Assembly (NCBI GenBank): GCA_029262175.1
Contig: JAJCZV010000017.1
Span: 1-64,000 of the forward strand
Reading direction: 5' to 3'
From: Gemmatimonadota bacterium
Lineage (GTDB): Bacteria; Gemmatimonadota; Gemmatimonadetes; Palauibacterales; Palauibacteraceae
DNA length: 64,000 nt
A program made the translations under genes and the position numbers. The notes below the pieces were generated by a model. That model saw only the letters and a list, made by a program, of their open reading frames with translations, was not told the DNA's origin and searched no databases. Below, piece after piece: positions 25,896-34,526 of the stretch. Numbering within the stretch: position 1 is the first letter of the stretch; each line of letters opens with the position of its first letter.

Positions 25896-26845
25896 GGTGC
25901 GGTCCCCGCTGCCCCATCCAATTCGCGCCAAGCCAACAATTCGCGCACGAGGTTGGGGAGCCCGGCGAGTTCGCGCGGAACCTCCAATCGATAGACCGGC
26001 ACCTCGTCCGCGAGCGCGCAGGCTCGATTCAGTACGTCAATCTGATGCGTGGATCCGAGCAGGCCGCCGATCTTCGAGTGCCCGACCAGCGATAGAGCCG
26101 CGACCGTGGGGTCCAGTCTCTCGCGGCGGGGCTCGGCCGAGCTTTCCGCCGACACGGGGGCGAGGACGTAGAGGGCCGACAAGGGCGTGACCTCGGTACA
26201 AAGCCGAGTGCCTGACGACCACTCGCTCTGGAGTTTGCCGCCGCGCGAGTCGCCTACGAACGGCAGATCTTCGCCAGCGACCTGTTCGACCGAGTCGGAC
26301 CACAGGTGTACGACCGGGTGACCGGGAAGCACGGTAGGCGCGGGTGGGGCGGTCACCGCGATCAGGTCGTCGGCGAGGAGTCGCCCCCCGGCCCCTACCA
26401 GGGCGGACACCGTGGTTGATTTTCCGTGACGTTTGGGAGCGATGAAGCCGATCGCGGCGCCGTCGAGTTCAACGGCGCTGCCATGCAGAACGGTTCGGCC
26501 GCCTTGGTGGAGTGCGAGCGCCAGGACGCGTCCAAAGACATCCTTTCGAACCAGGTCCAGCCGCGCCGGTCCGGCCGGGGCCGCCCAGCTCATGTCCGAC
26601 CCGTCGGGCGAGATGTCGAAGATTCCGGTGTCATCGAACACGAGTCGCAAGGTGCCTTCGGACTCGAAAAGAGAGACCTCCACGCCCTCTTGTACCCGCT
26701 CCCTGCCGAGGAGCGCGGGGTCTTCGAGGGTGGGGGCGAATTCGACCGCCTTCAGGTGCCAGGTAGGCGCACCTAGGCCAGTCGGGAGTTCGGAGAAGGC
26801 GATGTCGGAACGGAGCGTCGCCCCGAAGATCTCGTAGTCGGTCAC
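25892..26845 (-). CDS. HPr-kinase-like serine kinase of lasso cluster
   Basis: 317 residues from GTG 26845, overlapping the B2 stop (GTGA). The N-terminal 110 residues have no recognised motif; the kinase half starts near 118 with VLHGSAVELDGAAIGF, then P-loop APKRHGKST at 136-144 and LLADD near 156-160, where HPr kinases have the catalytic Asp. In paeninodin-type clusters a homologue phosphorylates the precursor's C-terminal Ser. The precursor here ends in Ser, so the same reaction is predicted. It is not the global HprK of Gram-positive carbon control: there is no HPr partner and it lies inside the cluster. Confidence 0.88.
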   Translation of the reverse strand: MTDYEIFGATLRSDIAFSELPTGLGAPTWHLKAVEFAPTLEDPALLGRERVQEGVEVSLFESEGTLRLVFDDTGIFDISPDGSDMSWAAPAGPARLDLVRKDVFGRVLALALHQGGRTVLHGSAVELDGAAIGFIAPKRHGKSTTVSALVGAGGRLLADDLIAVTAPPAPTVLPGHPVVHLWSDSVEQVAGEDLPFVGDSRGGKLQSEWSSGTRLCTEVTPLSALYVLAPVSAESSAEPRRERLDPTVAALSLVGHSKIGGLLGSTHQIDVLNRACALADEVPVYRLEVPRELAGLPNLVRELLAWRELDGAAGTAP

Positions 26846-27303
26846 TGGAGCCCCGAAAAATCCTGCAGCGGCGTGAACTTGTTGACGACGGACAACCGAT
26901 CGCCGACGACTTCGCCGTCGACCTCTATCCAGGCGTGCGCCAACAGCTCGCCATCCTTCGGGAGCACGCCGACACGCACGACCGCGCCGCTCTCCGCGCA
27001 CGCTTGGTCGATGAGTCGCTCGAGCGCGACCGCGCGCACCAAACAAGTCGGTCGGAAGATCCCGTGCGAACTCGCCCGCTCGACCGCGGTAGCGATGCGA
27101 CGCAGTCGATTCTTGTCGGGTGTGGCAGACGCTACGGATCGATCCGCGATCGGTTTGATCAACGAACCTGGAGGATCGTGCCTCAATCGCCGGCGCGAGC
27201 GTAACAGTTCGCGCTGAGCCGCGATCAGGTCCAAGATCTCGGTCTTTGACAATCTCGCCAGCTTTCCGAGGGTGCGGACCGGGTGGGGGAGAATTCGAAG
27301 CAG
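26842..27303 (-). CDS. Lasso leader peptidase B2 (transglutaminase-like)
   Basis: About 150 residues. The C-terminal half has the cysteine protease triad pattern of the family: RPTCLVRAVAL (Cys near 87), LLAHAWIEVDG (His near 123) and an Asp soon after (near 135). It cleaves the leader from the precursor, working with the B1 protein that precedes it. The frame stays open through the B1 gene, so the start is uncertain: a CTG at 27303, 1 nt after the B1 stop, or a TTG at 27252 with GGAAAG upstream. The longer is chosen because homologues have a helix before the LSKTEILDLIAAQRELL segment. The stop overlaps the kinase GTG. Confidence 0.85.
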   Translation of the reverse strand: MLRILPHPVRTLGKLARLSKTEILDLIAAQRELLRSRRRLRHDPPGSLIKPIADRSVASATPDKNRLRRIATAVERASSHGIFRPTCLVRAVALERLIDQACAESGAVVRVGVLPKDGELLAHAWIEVDGEVVGDRLSVVNKFTPLQDFSGLQ

Positions 27304-27304
27304 A

Positions 27305-27589
27305 TCAAACCTCCCGAACGACGAGCTTCTTTTCCTCGAGGCTGGCGAGCAGCTCGCGGGCGTCCGTGCGGATCGTCTCTGCCGCGACCTCGGGATAGGT
27401 GGCCTGCAGACGCTCGCAAAGCTCTTCCAGGTTCGAGCACTCCGGTGCCAGGCACTGCCAAACGACGACACCCACCTCGTTGAGACCGAAGTAGATTTCG
27501 GTCTCGGTATGTAGCAACACCCCACCGGTGGATACGGGCTTGAAAACGACCGCTGGATGCGGGTTCGGAAGCGCTGTAGAGCCATCCAC
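27305..27589 (-). CDS. PqqD-like RiPP recognition protein B1
   Basis: 94 residues from GTG 27589, with GGAGG about 11 nt upstream. A typical PqqD/RRE protein: an N-terminal beta region (VLLHTETEIYFGLNEVGVVVWQCL) and a C-terminal helix pair with SNLEELCERLQATYPEV and TIRTDARELLASLEEKKLV. It binds the leader of the precursor through the Y-P-L-G pattern and presents it to B2 and the cyclase. First gene of the lasso operon. The upstream gap to the amidase (about 100 bp) must contain the operon promoter; I see no clear -10. Confidence 0.9.
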   Translation of the reverse strand: MDGSTALPNPHPAVVFKPVSTGGVLLHTETEIYFGLNEVGVVVWQCLAPECSNLEELCERLQATYPEVAAETIRTDARELLASLEEKKLVVREV

Positions 27590-27692
27590 GGCGTCTCATT
27601 CCTCCAAGTGTGGTCGAAACCGATAAACGGGTACGACTTAGCAAGTCTTACGCCGTTCTTGCCGCGACGCGAAACCCGGGGAGGATCCTCGC

Positions 27693-29609
27693 TTACGGCC
27701 GGAGTCGGAGTCGAACCGCTCCGAGGGGCCGACTCTGCGTGTAGAGCGCGAGTTCGAGATTTTCGCTGTCCAAGTCATGCAGCAGCGACGCAGTGAGGTC
27801 CAGCGAACCGTTCCCCGAGGCGCGCCCCGGTCCGGTAAACCGGTGCACGATGGCGTCCGACCCCGCGCCCCCGCGTCTCTGTAGCACGATCGCGTGGACA
27901 TCCGCACCCTCGTTGACCCCTCCCGCGGACAGGACGTACTCGAGGGTCCCGCCGGGTCGATCCAGCACGAAAGACGCTTCCAATCGGACATCGGAGGGCC
28001 GGCCGGCCCAACCGCCGTCGCCCGACACCGCAAACCGCGTGGGCTCGGGGGGCCGACCGTCACGAAGGGCCGGGGTGCGGGCGGGAGCGCGCCGCGGTTT
28101 CGTCGCGCGCTCGAGCGCGTACGCGAAAGACACCAATCGAGCGTCGTCGAACGGCTTTCCGAGCAGTTCGATGCCCACCGGCAACCGACTGAGTGTAAAC
28201 CCCGCCGGGGCGCTGATCGCAGGCAGACCGGAATGCGCGGCCAAGAAACAGCTCGTCCCGAGCGCGGCGGCACCGATCAGCGCGGGCTCCTGTCGCAGGG
28301 TCGGATATGCCACAGCATCCAGATCGTTTGTCTCCATGAACCGCACGATGGCCTGCTGAAGCGCGGCCTGACGTTGGAGCGTCTCTCGGTATTCGTCTTC
28401 GTCTCTCGGGCCCGCTGAGGAGCGACGCCGGAACGTGCCATCGAGTACTTCGTGGTGGAGCCCCAGCTCCACGATGTCGCTCAGTCGCTCGATGGGTGCG
28501 CCTGGCGTCGCCTCCAAATACGCCGCCAAGTCGACGGCGAACTCCAACCCGATCACGCTGGTGCGGGCGAGTAGCGAATCAAATTCGGGGATCGATACAT
28601 CTATCACCTCGGCACCGGCGTCCGTCATAGCGCTCAACGCCTGGCGAACCACTCGGGTGACCTCCGCCTCGGCGGCGTCTTCGCCAAGCCACGCCTCGAG
28701 CGCACCGATCCGGATGCCGACCAGCGCGTCTGCATCGAGCGAAGCCTCAAAACCCGGGGTCGGTCGACCTTGCATCGCGCTTGTCGCCGGATCGGCGGGG
28801 TCGGCGCCGACGGTCGCGTCGAGGGCGACGGCGAGGTCGGCCACCGAACGCGCGAGCGGGCCGCCCGTGTCCTGCGTATGAGACAGCGGGATGATGCCGT
28901 CGATACTCGAGAGGCCCTTGGTGGGTCGGAGCCCGACCAAGTTGTGTACCGACGACGGGATTCGGATCGAACCGCAGGTGTCCGAGCCCCACCCCACGGC
29001 TGCGAAGCTCGCGGCCACGCCCGCGCCGGTGCCGCCGGAGGATCCACCCGGGTTGCGTTCGGGTGCATAGGGGTTTCGAGTCTGTCCGCCGAGCGAACTG
29101 GCGCTGGTGATCCCGGCGGCGAGCTCGTGCAGGTTCGTCTTCGCGAGGATGATCGCGCCGGCCGCTCTCAATTTCGCGACCTGAAACCCGTCATCGGGCG
29201 GGACCGAGGCTGCCAACGCCAAGGTCGAACCGGTCGTCGGCAGGTCGTGGGTGTCGTAGTTGTCCTTGAGGAGGATGGGAATGCCGTGCAGGGGGCCCCG
29301 GATCGTCCCGGCCGCCCGCTCGCGGTCGAGAAGTGCCGCCTGGGCGCGAGCACCAGGATGCGTGCGAATGATGGCGTTGAGTTTCGGGCCGGACTGGTCG
29401 TACGCCGCAATGCGATCGAGATAGGCATCGACCAAGTCCACCGAGGTGACTCGGCCCGTTTCAAGCGCCGCGCGGAGGTCCGCGATCGTCGCCTCCATCA
29501 CTTCGAACGGGGCCGGCGCTTGCGCGGATAGCGGAGCGGAGACCGCGAAGATCGCAGTCGAGAACGCGAACACTCCTGTCGTGATCGCCCCGAGGCGGTG
29601 ACCTACCAT
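27693..29609 (-). CDS. Secreted amidase-signature hydrolase with C-terminal CHRD-like domain
   Basis: 638 residues from ATG 29609 (the stop of the thioesterase gene is at 29603-29605). Signal peptide (TGVFAFSTAIFAVSAPLSAQ), then the amidase-signature fold with the catalytic Ser-cisSer-Lys set: ILLKDNYD, NPGGSSGGTGAG and CGSIRIPSS. The last 130 residues form an extra beta domain with SLLHDLDSENLELALYT followed by PLGAVRLRL, a pattern like CHRD domains, which are rare on amidases. It would hydrolyse an exported amide; substrate unknown. It is next to the lasso operon and on the same strand, but the 100-bp gap makes shared function uncertain. Confidence 0.88.
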   Translation of the reverse strand: MVGHRLGAITTGVFAFSTAIFAVSAPLSAQAPAPFEVMEATIADLRAALETGRVTSVDLVDAYLDRIAAYDQSGPKLNAIIRTHPGARAQAALLDRERAAGTIRGPLHGIPILLKDNYDTHDLPTTGSTLALAASVPPDDGFQVAKLRAAGAIILAKTNLHELAAGITSASSLGGQTRNPYAPERNPGGSSGGTGAGVAASFAAVGWGSDTCGSIRIPSSVHNLVGLRPTKGLSSIDGIIPLSHTQDTGGPLARSVADLAVALDATVGADPADPATSAMQGRPTPGFEASLDADALVGIRIGALEAWLGEDAAEAEVTRVVRQALSAMTDAGAEVIDVSIPEFDSLLARTSVIGLEFAVDLAAYLEATPGAPIERLSDIVELGLHHEVLDGTFRRRSSAGPRDEDEYRETLQRQAALQQAIVRFMETNDLDAVAYPTLRQEPALIGAAALGTSCFLAAHSGLPAISAPAGFTLSRLPVGIELLGKPFDDARLVSFAYALERATKPRRAPARTPALRDGRPPEPTRFAVSGDGGWAGRPSDVRLEASFVLDRPGGTLEYVLSAGGVNEGADVHAIVLQRRGGAGSDAIVHRFTGPGRASGNGSLDLTASLLHDLDSENLELALYTQSRPLGAVRLRLRP

Positions 29610-30064
29610 CCTTCGGCGGCCGGGTGATCGTCCCCAATGGCTACAAACGTGCCCGAGCAGGTCGCCGTGACCTCGTCGCCCGAATACAGCTCCCCCTCGA
29701 CGATCGCCTTTCGGTCGGTCGCCTCTTTCACGCGAGCAACGAGGCGCACCGGCTCTGCGGCGTTGGTCGGCCGACGTAGACGAATGGTATAGTCGGCGGT
29801 CACCGTCACTGGCGGGTGATCGAGCCCGCGGGCGCGCATGAAGTGGTACGCCGCAGACCAATTGCAGTGGCAATCGAGGAGGGTTCCGATGATGCCACCG
29901 TTGAGCACGCCCGGGAACGCGGCATGGTTCGGGCCCGGGGTCCATTCCGCCACCACTTCCTCTCCCTCGGCGAAGCTGCACAGGTGCAACCCCTCTGGAT
30001 TCGCGGGGCCGCAACCCCAGCAGATCGAGTCGGGCGCGTAGGTTTGCTGTAGCCCTTCGTTCAC
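29603..30064 (-). CDS. Hotdog-fold (PaaI/4HBT) acyl-CoA thioesterase
   Basis: 153 residues. N-terminal CWGCGPANPEGLHL and the hotdog helix motif HAAFPGVLNGGIIGTLLDCHCNW (Gly-rich with Asp) match the PaaI-type single-hotdog thioesterases that hydrolyse acyl-CoA in the cytosol. Its ATG overlaps the acyl-CoA synthetase stop (30061-30064) and its end overlaps the amidase start by a few bases, so the three may be co-transcribed. Confidence 0.87.
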   Translation of the reverse strand: MNEGLQQTYAPDSICWGCGPANPEGLHLCSFAEGEEVVAEWTPGPNHAAFPGVLNGGIIGTLLDCHCNWSAAYHFMRARGLDHPPVTVTADYTIRLRRPTNAAEPVRLVARVKEATDRKAIVEGELYSGDEVTATCSGTFVAIGDDHPAAEGW

Positions 30065-31647
30065 GATGGCTCTTCCAGTTTTTGACGTTCTTGCTCGACG
30101 AGAATGCGCCGCAGGATTTTCCCGGAAGCGGACTTCGGAATCTCGTCGACGAACTCGATCAAGCGGATCTTCTTGTACGGCGCCACGTGTTCGGCGACGT
30201 AGCTTTTCAGCACCTCTTCCTCGACCTCCTCGGAGACCACCACGAACGCCTTTGGTATCTCGCCTGCTTCTTCGTCCGGCACCGGGATGACTGCTGCGTC
30301 CGACACGCTGGGGTGTGAGAGCAGAACGTCCTCCAGCTCGGCCGGCGGCACCTGAAACCCTTTATATTTGATGAGTTCTTTGGCTCGGTCGACGATCGTC
30401 AGATACCCATCTTCATCCATCCGCCCAACGTCGCCCGTGTGGAGCCAGCCGTCGTCGTCGAGTGTGCGGGCGGTGGCCGCGGGGTTGTTCAGATATCCCG
30501 CCATGACCTGCGGACCGCGGATCCAGACTTCTCCTTCTTCGCCCGGTCCCACTGGCTCGCCCGACTTCAAGTCGATCATCAACGTTTGCGAATTCGGGAT
30601 CGTCTGACCGACGGTCGAGATCCGCGCTTCGGTGCGTTCGCGCCGACAGATGTGCGTGACGGGGCTCGCCTCTGTCAGACCGTATCCCTGGAAAACCGTG
30701 CAGCCGAGACGCGTCTGACACGCGAAAGCCACCTCCTCTCCGAGGGGAGCCGCTCCGGACATGACGAAATCGATCGAGGAAAGATCGTAGTTGTCGACGG
30801 ACGGATGCTTGGCGAACGCGAGCGCGATCGGCGGCACCACGTAGGCACGCGTGACCTTGTACTTCTCGAGGGTCGCGAGAAACTCCTCGAGTTCGAACCG
30901 GGGCATCGTGACGAGCGTGGCCCCTTCTCGAAGACAGGCGCTCATGATCACGACCATCCCGTAGATGTGAAAAAACGGAAGAACCGCAATCACGATATCG
31001 TCCGCATGCACGGGGTCGCAGACGAGATATTGGGCCACATTAGCCACGATGTTGCGGTGGGTAAGCATGACCCCCTTAGGTCGACCCGTCGTACCACTCG
31101 AGTAGGGGAGCGTCACCAGGTCCTTCGCCGGATTCGCGACCCCGGCCAAGACCGCGCTGTCAGGGTCGGCACCGGCCGCCGCGAGTGCGTCGAAGGGTGT
31201 GGCATCGGGGCCTTCGCCGAAAACGAAGATCTCTTCGATGCGGGTCTGAGCCTGCACGCGCTTCGCCTTCTCCAACAACGCCGGCACGGTGATGAACCAC
31301 CGCGCGCCCGAGTCGTTGAGCTGGTGTGCGAGTTCCTCGTCGGTATTCAGAGGGTTCAGCGTGGTGTTGCAACCACCCGCCATCGCGACCGCGTGAAAAG
31401 CGATCGCGTACTCTGGAACGTTGGGACTGCAGATGGCCACGACATCGCCCCGACTCAAACCTCGCAGCGTCATCCCCCTGGCGGCGGCCTGCGCTTGATC
31501 GCGGAGTTCGCCGTAGGTGATCACTCTTCCCGTCGAGCCCTCGATGAACGCGGCCTTGTCGCGACGGTCGCCAAGCGAGCCCAACAGGTACTCGGACAGC
31601 GTCTGTTCGGGAACCGTGATGGGTGGCCACGGGCTTTCAAAGATCAT
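30061..31647 (-). CDS. AMP-dependent acyl-CoA synthetase (4-coumarate-CoA ligase-like)
   Basis: 528 residues from ATG 31647, with GGAGGAG 6 nt upstream. ANL-superfamily motifs: LPYSSGTTGRPKGVMLTHRN (P-loop), QGYGLTEASPV, DGWLHTGDVGRMDEDGYLTIVDR and a C-terminal PKSASGKILRR with the catalytic Lys. It converts a carboxylic acid to its CoA thioester with ATP. The adjacent thioesterase and the beta-oxidation operon 7 kb away suggest fatty-acid or aromatic-acid use. A frame reading back to 31719 lacks a ribosome site. Confidence 0.93.
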   Translation of the reverse strand: MIFESPWPPITVPEQTLSEYLLGSLGDRRDKAAFIEGSTGRVITYGELRDQAQAAARGMTLRGLSRGDVVAICSPNVPEYAIAFHAVAMAGGCNTTLNPLNTDEELAHQLNDSGARWFITVPALLEKAKRVQAQTRIEEIFVFGEGPDATPFDALAAAGADPDSAVLAGVANPAKDLVTLPYSSGTTGRPKGVMLTHRNIVANVAQYLVCDPVHADDIVIAVLPFFHIYGMVVIMSACLREGATLVTMPRFELEEFLATLEKYKVTRAYVVPPIALAFAKHPSVDNYDLSSIDFVMSGAAPLGEEVAFACQTRLGCTVFQGYGLTEASPVTHICRRERTEARISTVGQTIPNSQTLMIDLKSGEPVGPGEEGEVWIRGPQVMAGYLNNPAATARTLDDDGWLHTGDVGRMDEDGYLTIVDRAKELIKYKGFQVPPAELEDVLLSHPSVSDAAVIPVPDEEAGEIPKAFVVVSEEVEEEVLKSYVAEHVAPYKKIRLIEFVDEIPKSASGKILRRILVEQERQKLEEPS

Positions 31648-31795
31648 CCTTCGCTCCTCCCCAATCCGCGAGTCGACGCCAAGATCTCGCGGTACGGCCG
31701 GAACCGGCAAGCCGTCCATGACGGATTGGCCGGTCGCGGCCTACCTTGGCGTTCTACAGAGACCCGATCACGCGAGGAAACGGGAGCGGAGCACA

Positions 31796-32536
31796 GTGTC
31801 ACAGACCCGAAGGGTCACACTCATGCTCGTGGCGCTGGTTCTCGGCGCGTTGTTTGTTCGCCTTGGCTTTTGGCAGCTGAGTCGCCATGGCGAGCGTCGC
31901 GCTGCGGTCGAGCGCCGCCTTGAACGGGGGACCTTCCCGCCGCTGAATTGGGAGGCATCGAGCCCCGTACCTGAGGACACGGTGGGGCTCATCGGTAGAG
32001 CGGTCGTCGTAAGGGGACGATATCTCCCCGAGCACGAAGTGATCTTGAGAAGTCGATCCGCGGAAGGTCGGCCCGGGGTCGAGGTGTTGACGCCGCTAGA
32101 AGTGGCTCCGGACGAGCCGGTCATCATGGTGCTCAGGGGCTGGCTCCCGGCCGTCGACGGCCTGCGAGCGGACCTCAGCGCCGGTTGGCCGCGACAAGGC
32201 AGCGCTTCCGAGGTCAGCGTGGAAGGGGTGCTCATCTCCTCCCGAGACGGTCGCGGCGGCCAACCGCTTTGGGTAGATGTGGACGGGCGCGAGCACCTCG
32301 CCCTCGGCGGAATCGACCTGGATCAGGTGCGAGACCACCTTCCGGTCGAGGTCTCACGGCACGTCGTACGCGCGACCGACCCTGCCGGAGGGGCGGGTCT
32401 GCTAGGACCGGCGCGGGCGCTCGAGACGGGGTTTGGCTCGCACATGTCCTATGCGATCCAATGGTTCTCGTTCGCGATTATCGGACTCGTCGGCACCGCG
32501 GTGGTGCTTCGAAAGGAGAGCAAGACAGACGCATGA
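31796..32536 (+). CDS. SURF1-family cytochrome oxidase assembly protein
   Basis: 246 residues from GTG 31796. Two transmembrane helices flank a periplasmic domain: VTLMLVALVLGALFVRLGFWQLSRH near the N-terminus (the FWQL is the family hallmark) and YAIQWFSFAIIGLVGTAVV near the C-terminus. It helps insert haem a into subunit I of cytochrome c oxidase. No oxidase genes lie in the window, so it is a stand-alone copy. A small gene of unknown role overlaps its stop (ATGA). Confidence 0.93.
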   Translation: MSQTRRVTLMLVALVLGALFVRLGFWQLSRHGERRAAVERRLERGTFPPLNWEASSPVPEDTVGLIGRAVVVRGRYLPEHEVILRSRSAEGRPGVEVLTPLEVAPDEPVIMVLRGWLPAVDGLRADLSAGWPRQGSASEVSVEGVLISSRDGRGGQPLWVDVDGREHLALGGIDLDQVRDHLPVEVSRHVVRATDPAGGAGLLGPARALETGFGSHMSYAIQWFSFAIIGLVGTAVVLRKESKTDA

Positions 32537-32811
32537 GTTATCGAAAATTTCTGGACCACGACGGGCGGCGCTGGGAGGTGCGGGCCGTATCGAAGTCCGA
32601 CTGGCGATTTGATCCACTCGTCGACAACTCCGAGCGACCTCGGCGAGTGGCGCCCCCTCTTTTCGCGGGCGACGATCCCTTCGAGCTGAGTCAGGAGGAC
32701 CTGCGGAGGATTTTGGACGACGCGAAGCCCATGCCTTCCGCGCCCAAGAAGTCGCCGTTCAAGGATGACTATGAACCCGAGGAAAAAACGTCACCCTTCC
32801 GCGATTCGTGA
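32533..32811 (+). CDS. Hypothetical hydrophilic protein, 92 residues
   Basis: Starts at an ATG overlapping the SURF1 stop, so coupling is likely. The sequence opens YRKFLDHDGRRWEVRA, reads WRFDP and FELSQEDLRRILDD in the middle and ends in a Lys/Asp/Glu/Pro-rich tail. No signal or membrane segment. I do not recognise a family. Its 3' end overlaps the 3' end of the convergent gene by 43 bp. Confidence 0.7.
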   Translation: MSYRKFLDHDGRRWEVRAVSKSDWRFDPLVDNSERPRRVAPPLFAGDDPFELSQEDLRRILDDAKPMPSAPKKSPFKDDYEPEEKTSPFRDS

Positions 32812-33515
32812 TCGTCTTTGGTCGAAAGCGGCGGTCCAAGCAGTTCGGACAGAATCACGGCCTGTTGGAGCGGCGTGTACCGAGAGAGCCTGCCCATCAG
32901 TCCCTTCGAGTCTTGACCGCGCCCTGTGGACGGTTTCACGGCTGGATGAACCGTTGAACGGGTTTGGTGCTCCCGACGCCGGCCCGATCCCGATCTCTCG
33001 ACGGAGGTCTCCCGAGACCTCCGGGCCAACGCGACCGTGTCCCGGTCCTGAGCCAGTTCGCTGCGACTTCTCGGCGCCAAGGCACTAGACGCGGACGACT
33101 CAAACGCATCGGGCCCCGGCGCCGGAATGACCCTTCGTCCGGGGATGAAAACCGTCGCCTCGTCATCGTCCTCGCGTTCGACGAGCATCGACTGACCCGC
33201 GTCGCGTTGGACCTCGACTTGCCGTTCGATCTGCCGCGCCATCTCCGCCCACTGCTCGCGAAGCGAGGGACGCGGCTTGCCTGGCGAGACCTTCGCCGTC
33301 GCCCGGGGCGCTCTGACGTTCGCCTGGGGTGCCCTGACGATCGCTTGGGCCGAGCTGACCTTTGCCGCGGGCGAGCCGGCGCCGAAGTCCTCCGGGATGT
33401 CGTCGTCCTCGAGCGTCTCGCGCAGACGAGCCTTCTTCGCTTGCTTCGCGAGTCCGCGCAGCCAGATGATCGCGATAAAAACGCCCCAAATAACGAGCTC
33501 GAAGCCGTCTCCCAT
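32769..33515 (-). CDS. Hypothetical membrane-anchored protein, 248 residues
   Basis: An N-terminal membrane segment (ELVIWGVFIAIIWLRGLA) is followed by a long basic/acidic low-complexity stretch with repeated RAPQANVRAPRA-type units (about 60-75) and a short conserved-looking C-terminal motif (LSRYTPLQQAVILSELLGPP). The last motif looks like a protein-binding tail. It is encoded just after FloA on the same strand and may act with the FloA/NfeD membrane system; that is inference. Confidence 0.7.
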   Translation of the reverse strand: MGDGFELVIWGVFIAIIWLRGLAKQAKKARLRETLEDDDIPEDFGAGSPAAKVSSAQAIVRAPQANVRAPRATAKVSPGKPRPSLREQWAEMARQIERQVEVQRDAGQSMLVEREDDDEATVFIPGRRVIPAPGPDAFESSASSALAPRSRSELAQDRDTVALARRSRETSVERSGSGRRREHQTRSTVHPAVKPSTGRGQDSKGLMGRLSRYTPLQQAVILSELLGPPLSTKDDHESRKGDVFSSGS

Positions 33516-33521
33516 TCGGAG

Positions 33522-34517
33522 TTACTCCGGACCGAAGGCGCCGTCGCCCTCGTCCGGCGGCTTCGCAATCGCCCGCCGCATCTCCGTGTCGCTCTGTATG
33601 TTACGGTACTTCATGTAATCCATAATCCCGAGATTGCCTTCGCGAAACGCTTCGGAGATCGCCAGCGGAACCTGGGCCTCCGCCTTCACCACCTCGGCCT
33701 GCATCGCTTCTACGATCGCTTTGTTCTCCTGCTCGGCCGCGACGGCCATCGCTCGCCGTTCTTCTGCCTTCGCTTGAGCGATCCGTTTGTCGGCCTCTGC
33801 CTGATCTGTCTGCAACTCCGCACCGATGTTCTTGCCCACATCGACGTCGGCGATATCGATCGACAAGATCTCGTAGGCGGTGCCGCTATCGAGCCCCTTC
33901 GAAAGCACGGTCTTGGAGATGTTGTCCGGGTTTTCGAGCACGGCTTTGTGAGACTCCGCCGAGCCGATGGTCGACACGATCCCCTCGCCCACACGGGCCA
34001 GAATCGTCTCCTCGCCCGCTCCACCGACCAGGCGATTGATGTTCGCCCGCACGGTCACGCGCGCGACCGCGATCAGTTGGATCCCGTCTTTGGCCATCGC
34101 GGCCACTTTGGGGGTCTGGATGACTTTCGGGTTTACGGAGACCTGCACAGCTTCGAGGACATCGCGTCCGGCCAGGTCGATGGCCGCGGCCTGTCGAAAC
34201 GGGAGCTCGATGTTCGCCTTGTCGGCCGAGATGAGGGCGTTGACCACGCGTTCTACATCACCACCCGCGAGGTAGTGCGACTCGAGTTCGTTGACGTTGA
34301 GCGGGAGCCCGGCCTTCGATGAACTGATCAAAGGATACACGATGCTCGGCGGGTGAATCTTGCGAAGCCGCATGCCCACCAAGCTGCCCAGGCTGACCTG
34401 TACCCCGGAAGCGAGCGCCGTCACCCACAACCGGACGGGCACGGCCCAAAACAACAAGAGAAGGGCGAGAGCACCCAGTATGAAAAAGATGATTCCGAGT
34501 CCTGGAAGCCCGTCCAT
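33522..34517 (-). CDS. floA: Flotillin-like protein FloA
   Basis: 331 residues. An N-terminal hydrophobic anchor ([31 protein letters not shown]) is followed by the SPFH/PHB-type domain and the highly conserved stretch of the FloA family ([37 protein letters not shown]) and a C-terminal Ala/Glu coiled coil ([20 protein letters not shown]). FloA scaffolds functional membrane microdomains. It directly follows NfeD, its usual partner, on the same strand, 9 bp apart. Confidence 0.95.
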   Translation of the reverse strand: MDGLPGLGIIFFILGALALLLLFWAVPVRLWVTALASGVQVSLGSLVGMRLRKIHPPSIVYPLISSSKAGLPLNVNELESHYLAGGDVERVVNALISADKANIELPFRQAAAIDLAGRDVLEAVQVSVNPKVIQTPKVAAMAKDGIQLIAVARVTVRANINRLVGGAGEETILARVGEGIVSTIGSAESHKAVLENPDNISKTVLSKGLDSGTAYEILSIDIADVDVGKNIGAELQTDQAEADKRIAQAKAEERRAMAVAAEQENKAIVEAMQAEVVKAEAQVPLAISEAFREGNLGIMDYMKYRNIQSDTEMRRAIAKPPDEGDGAFGPE

Positions 34518-34526
34518 GTAGAACCT

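Noticed and set aside
30439..31923. Plus-strand open frame of 494 codons
   Set aside because: Antisense to the acyl-CoA synthetase and out of frame with SURF1.
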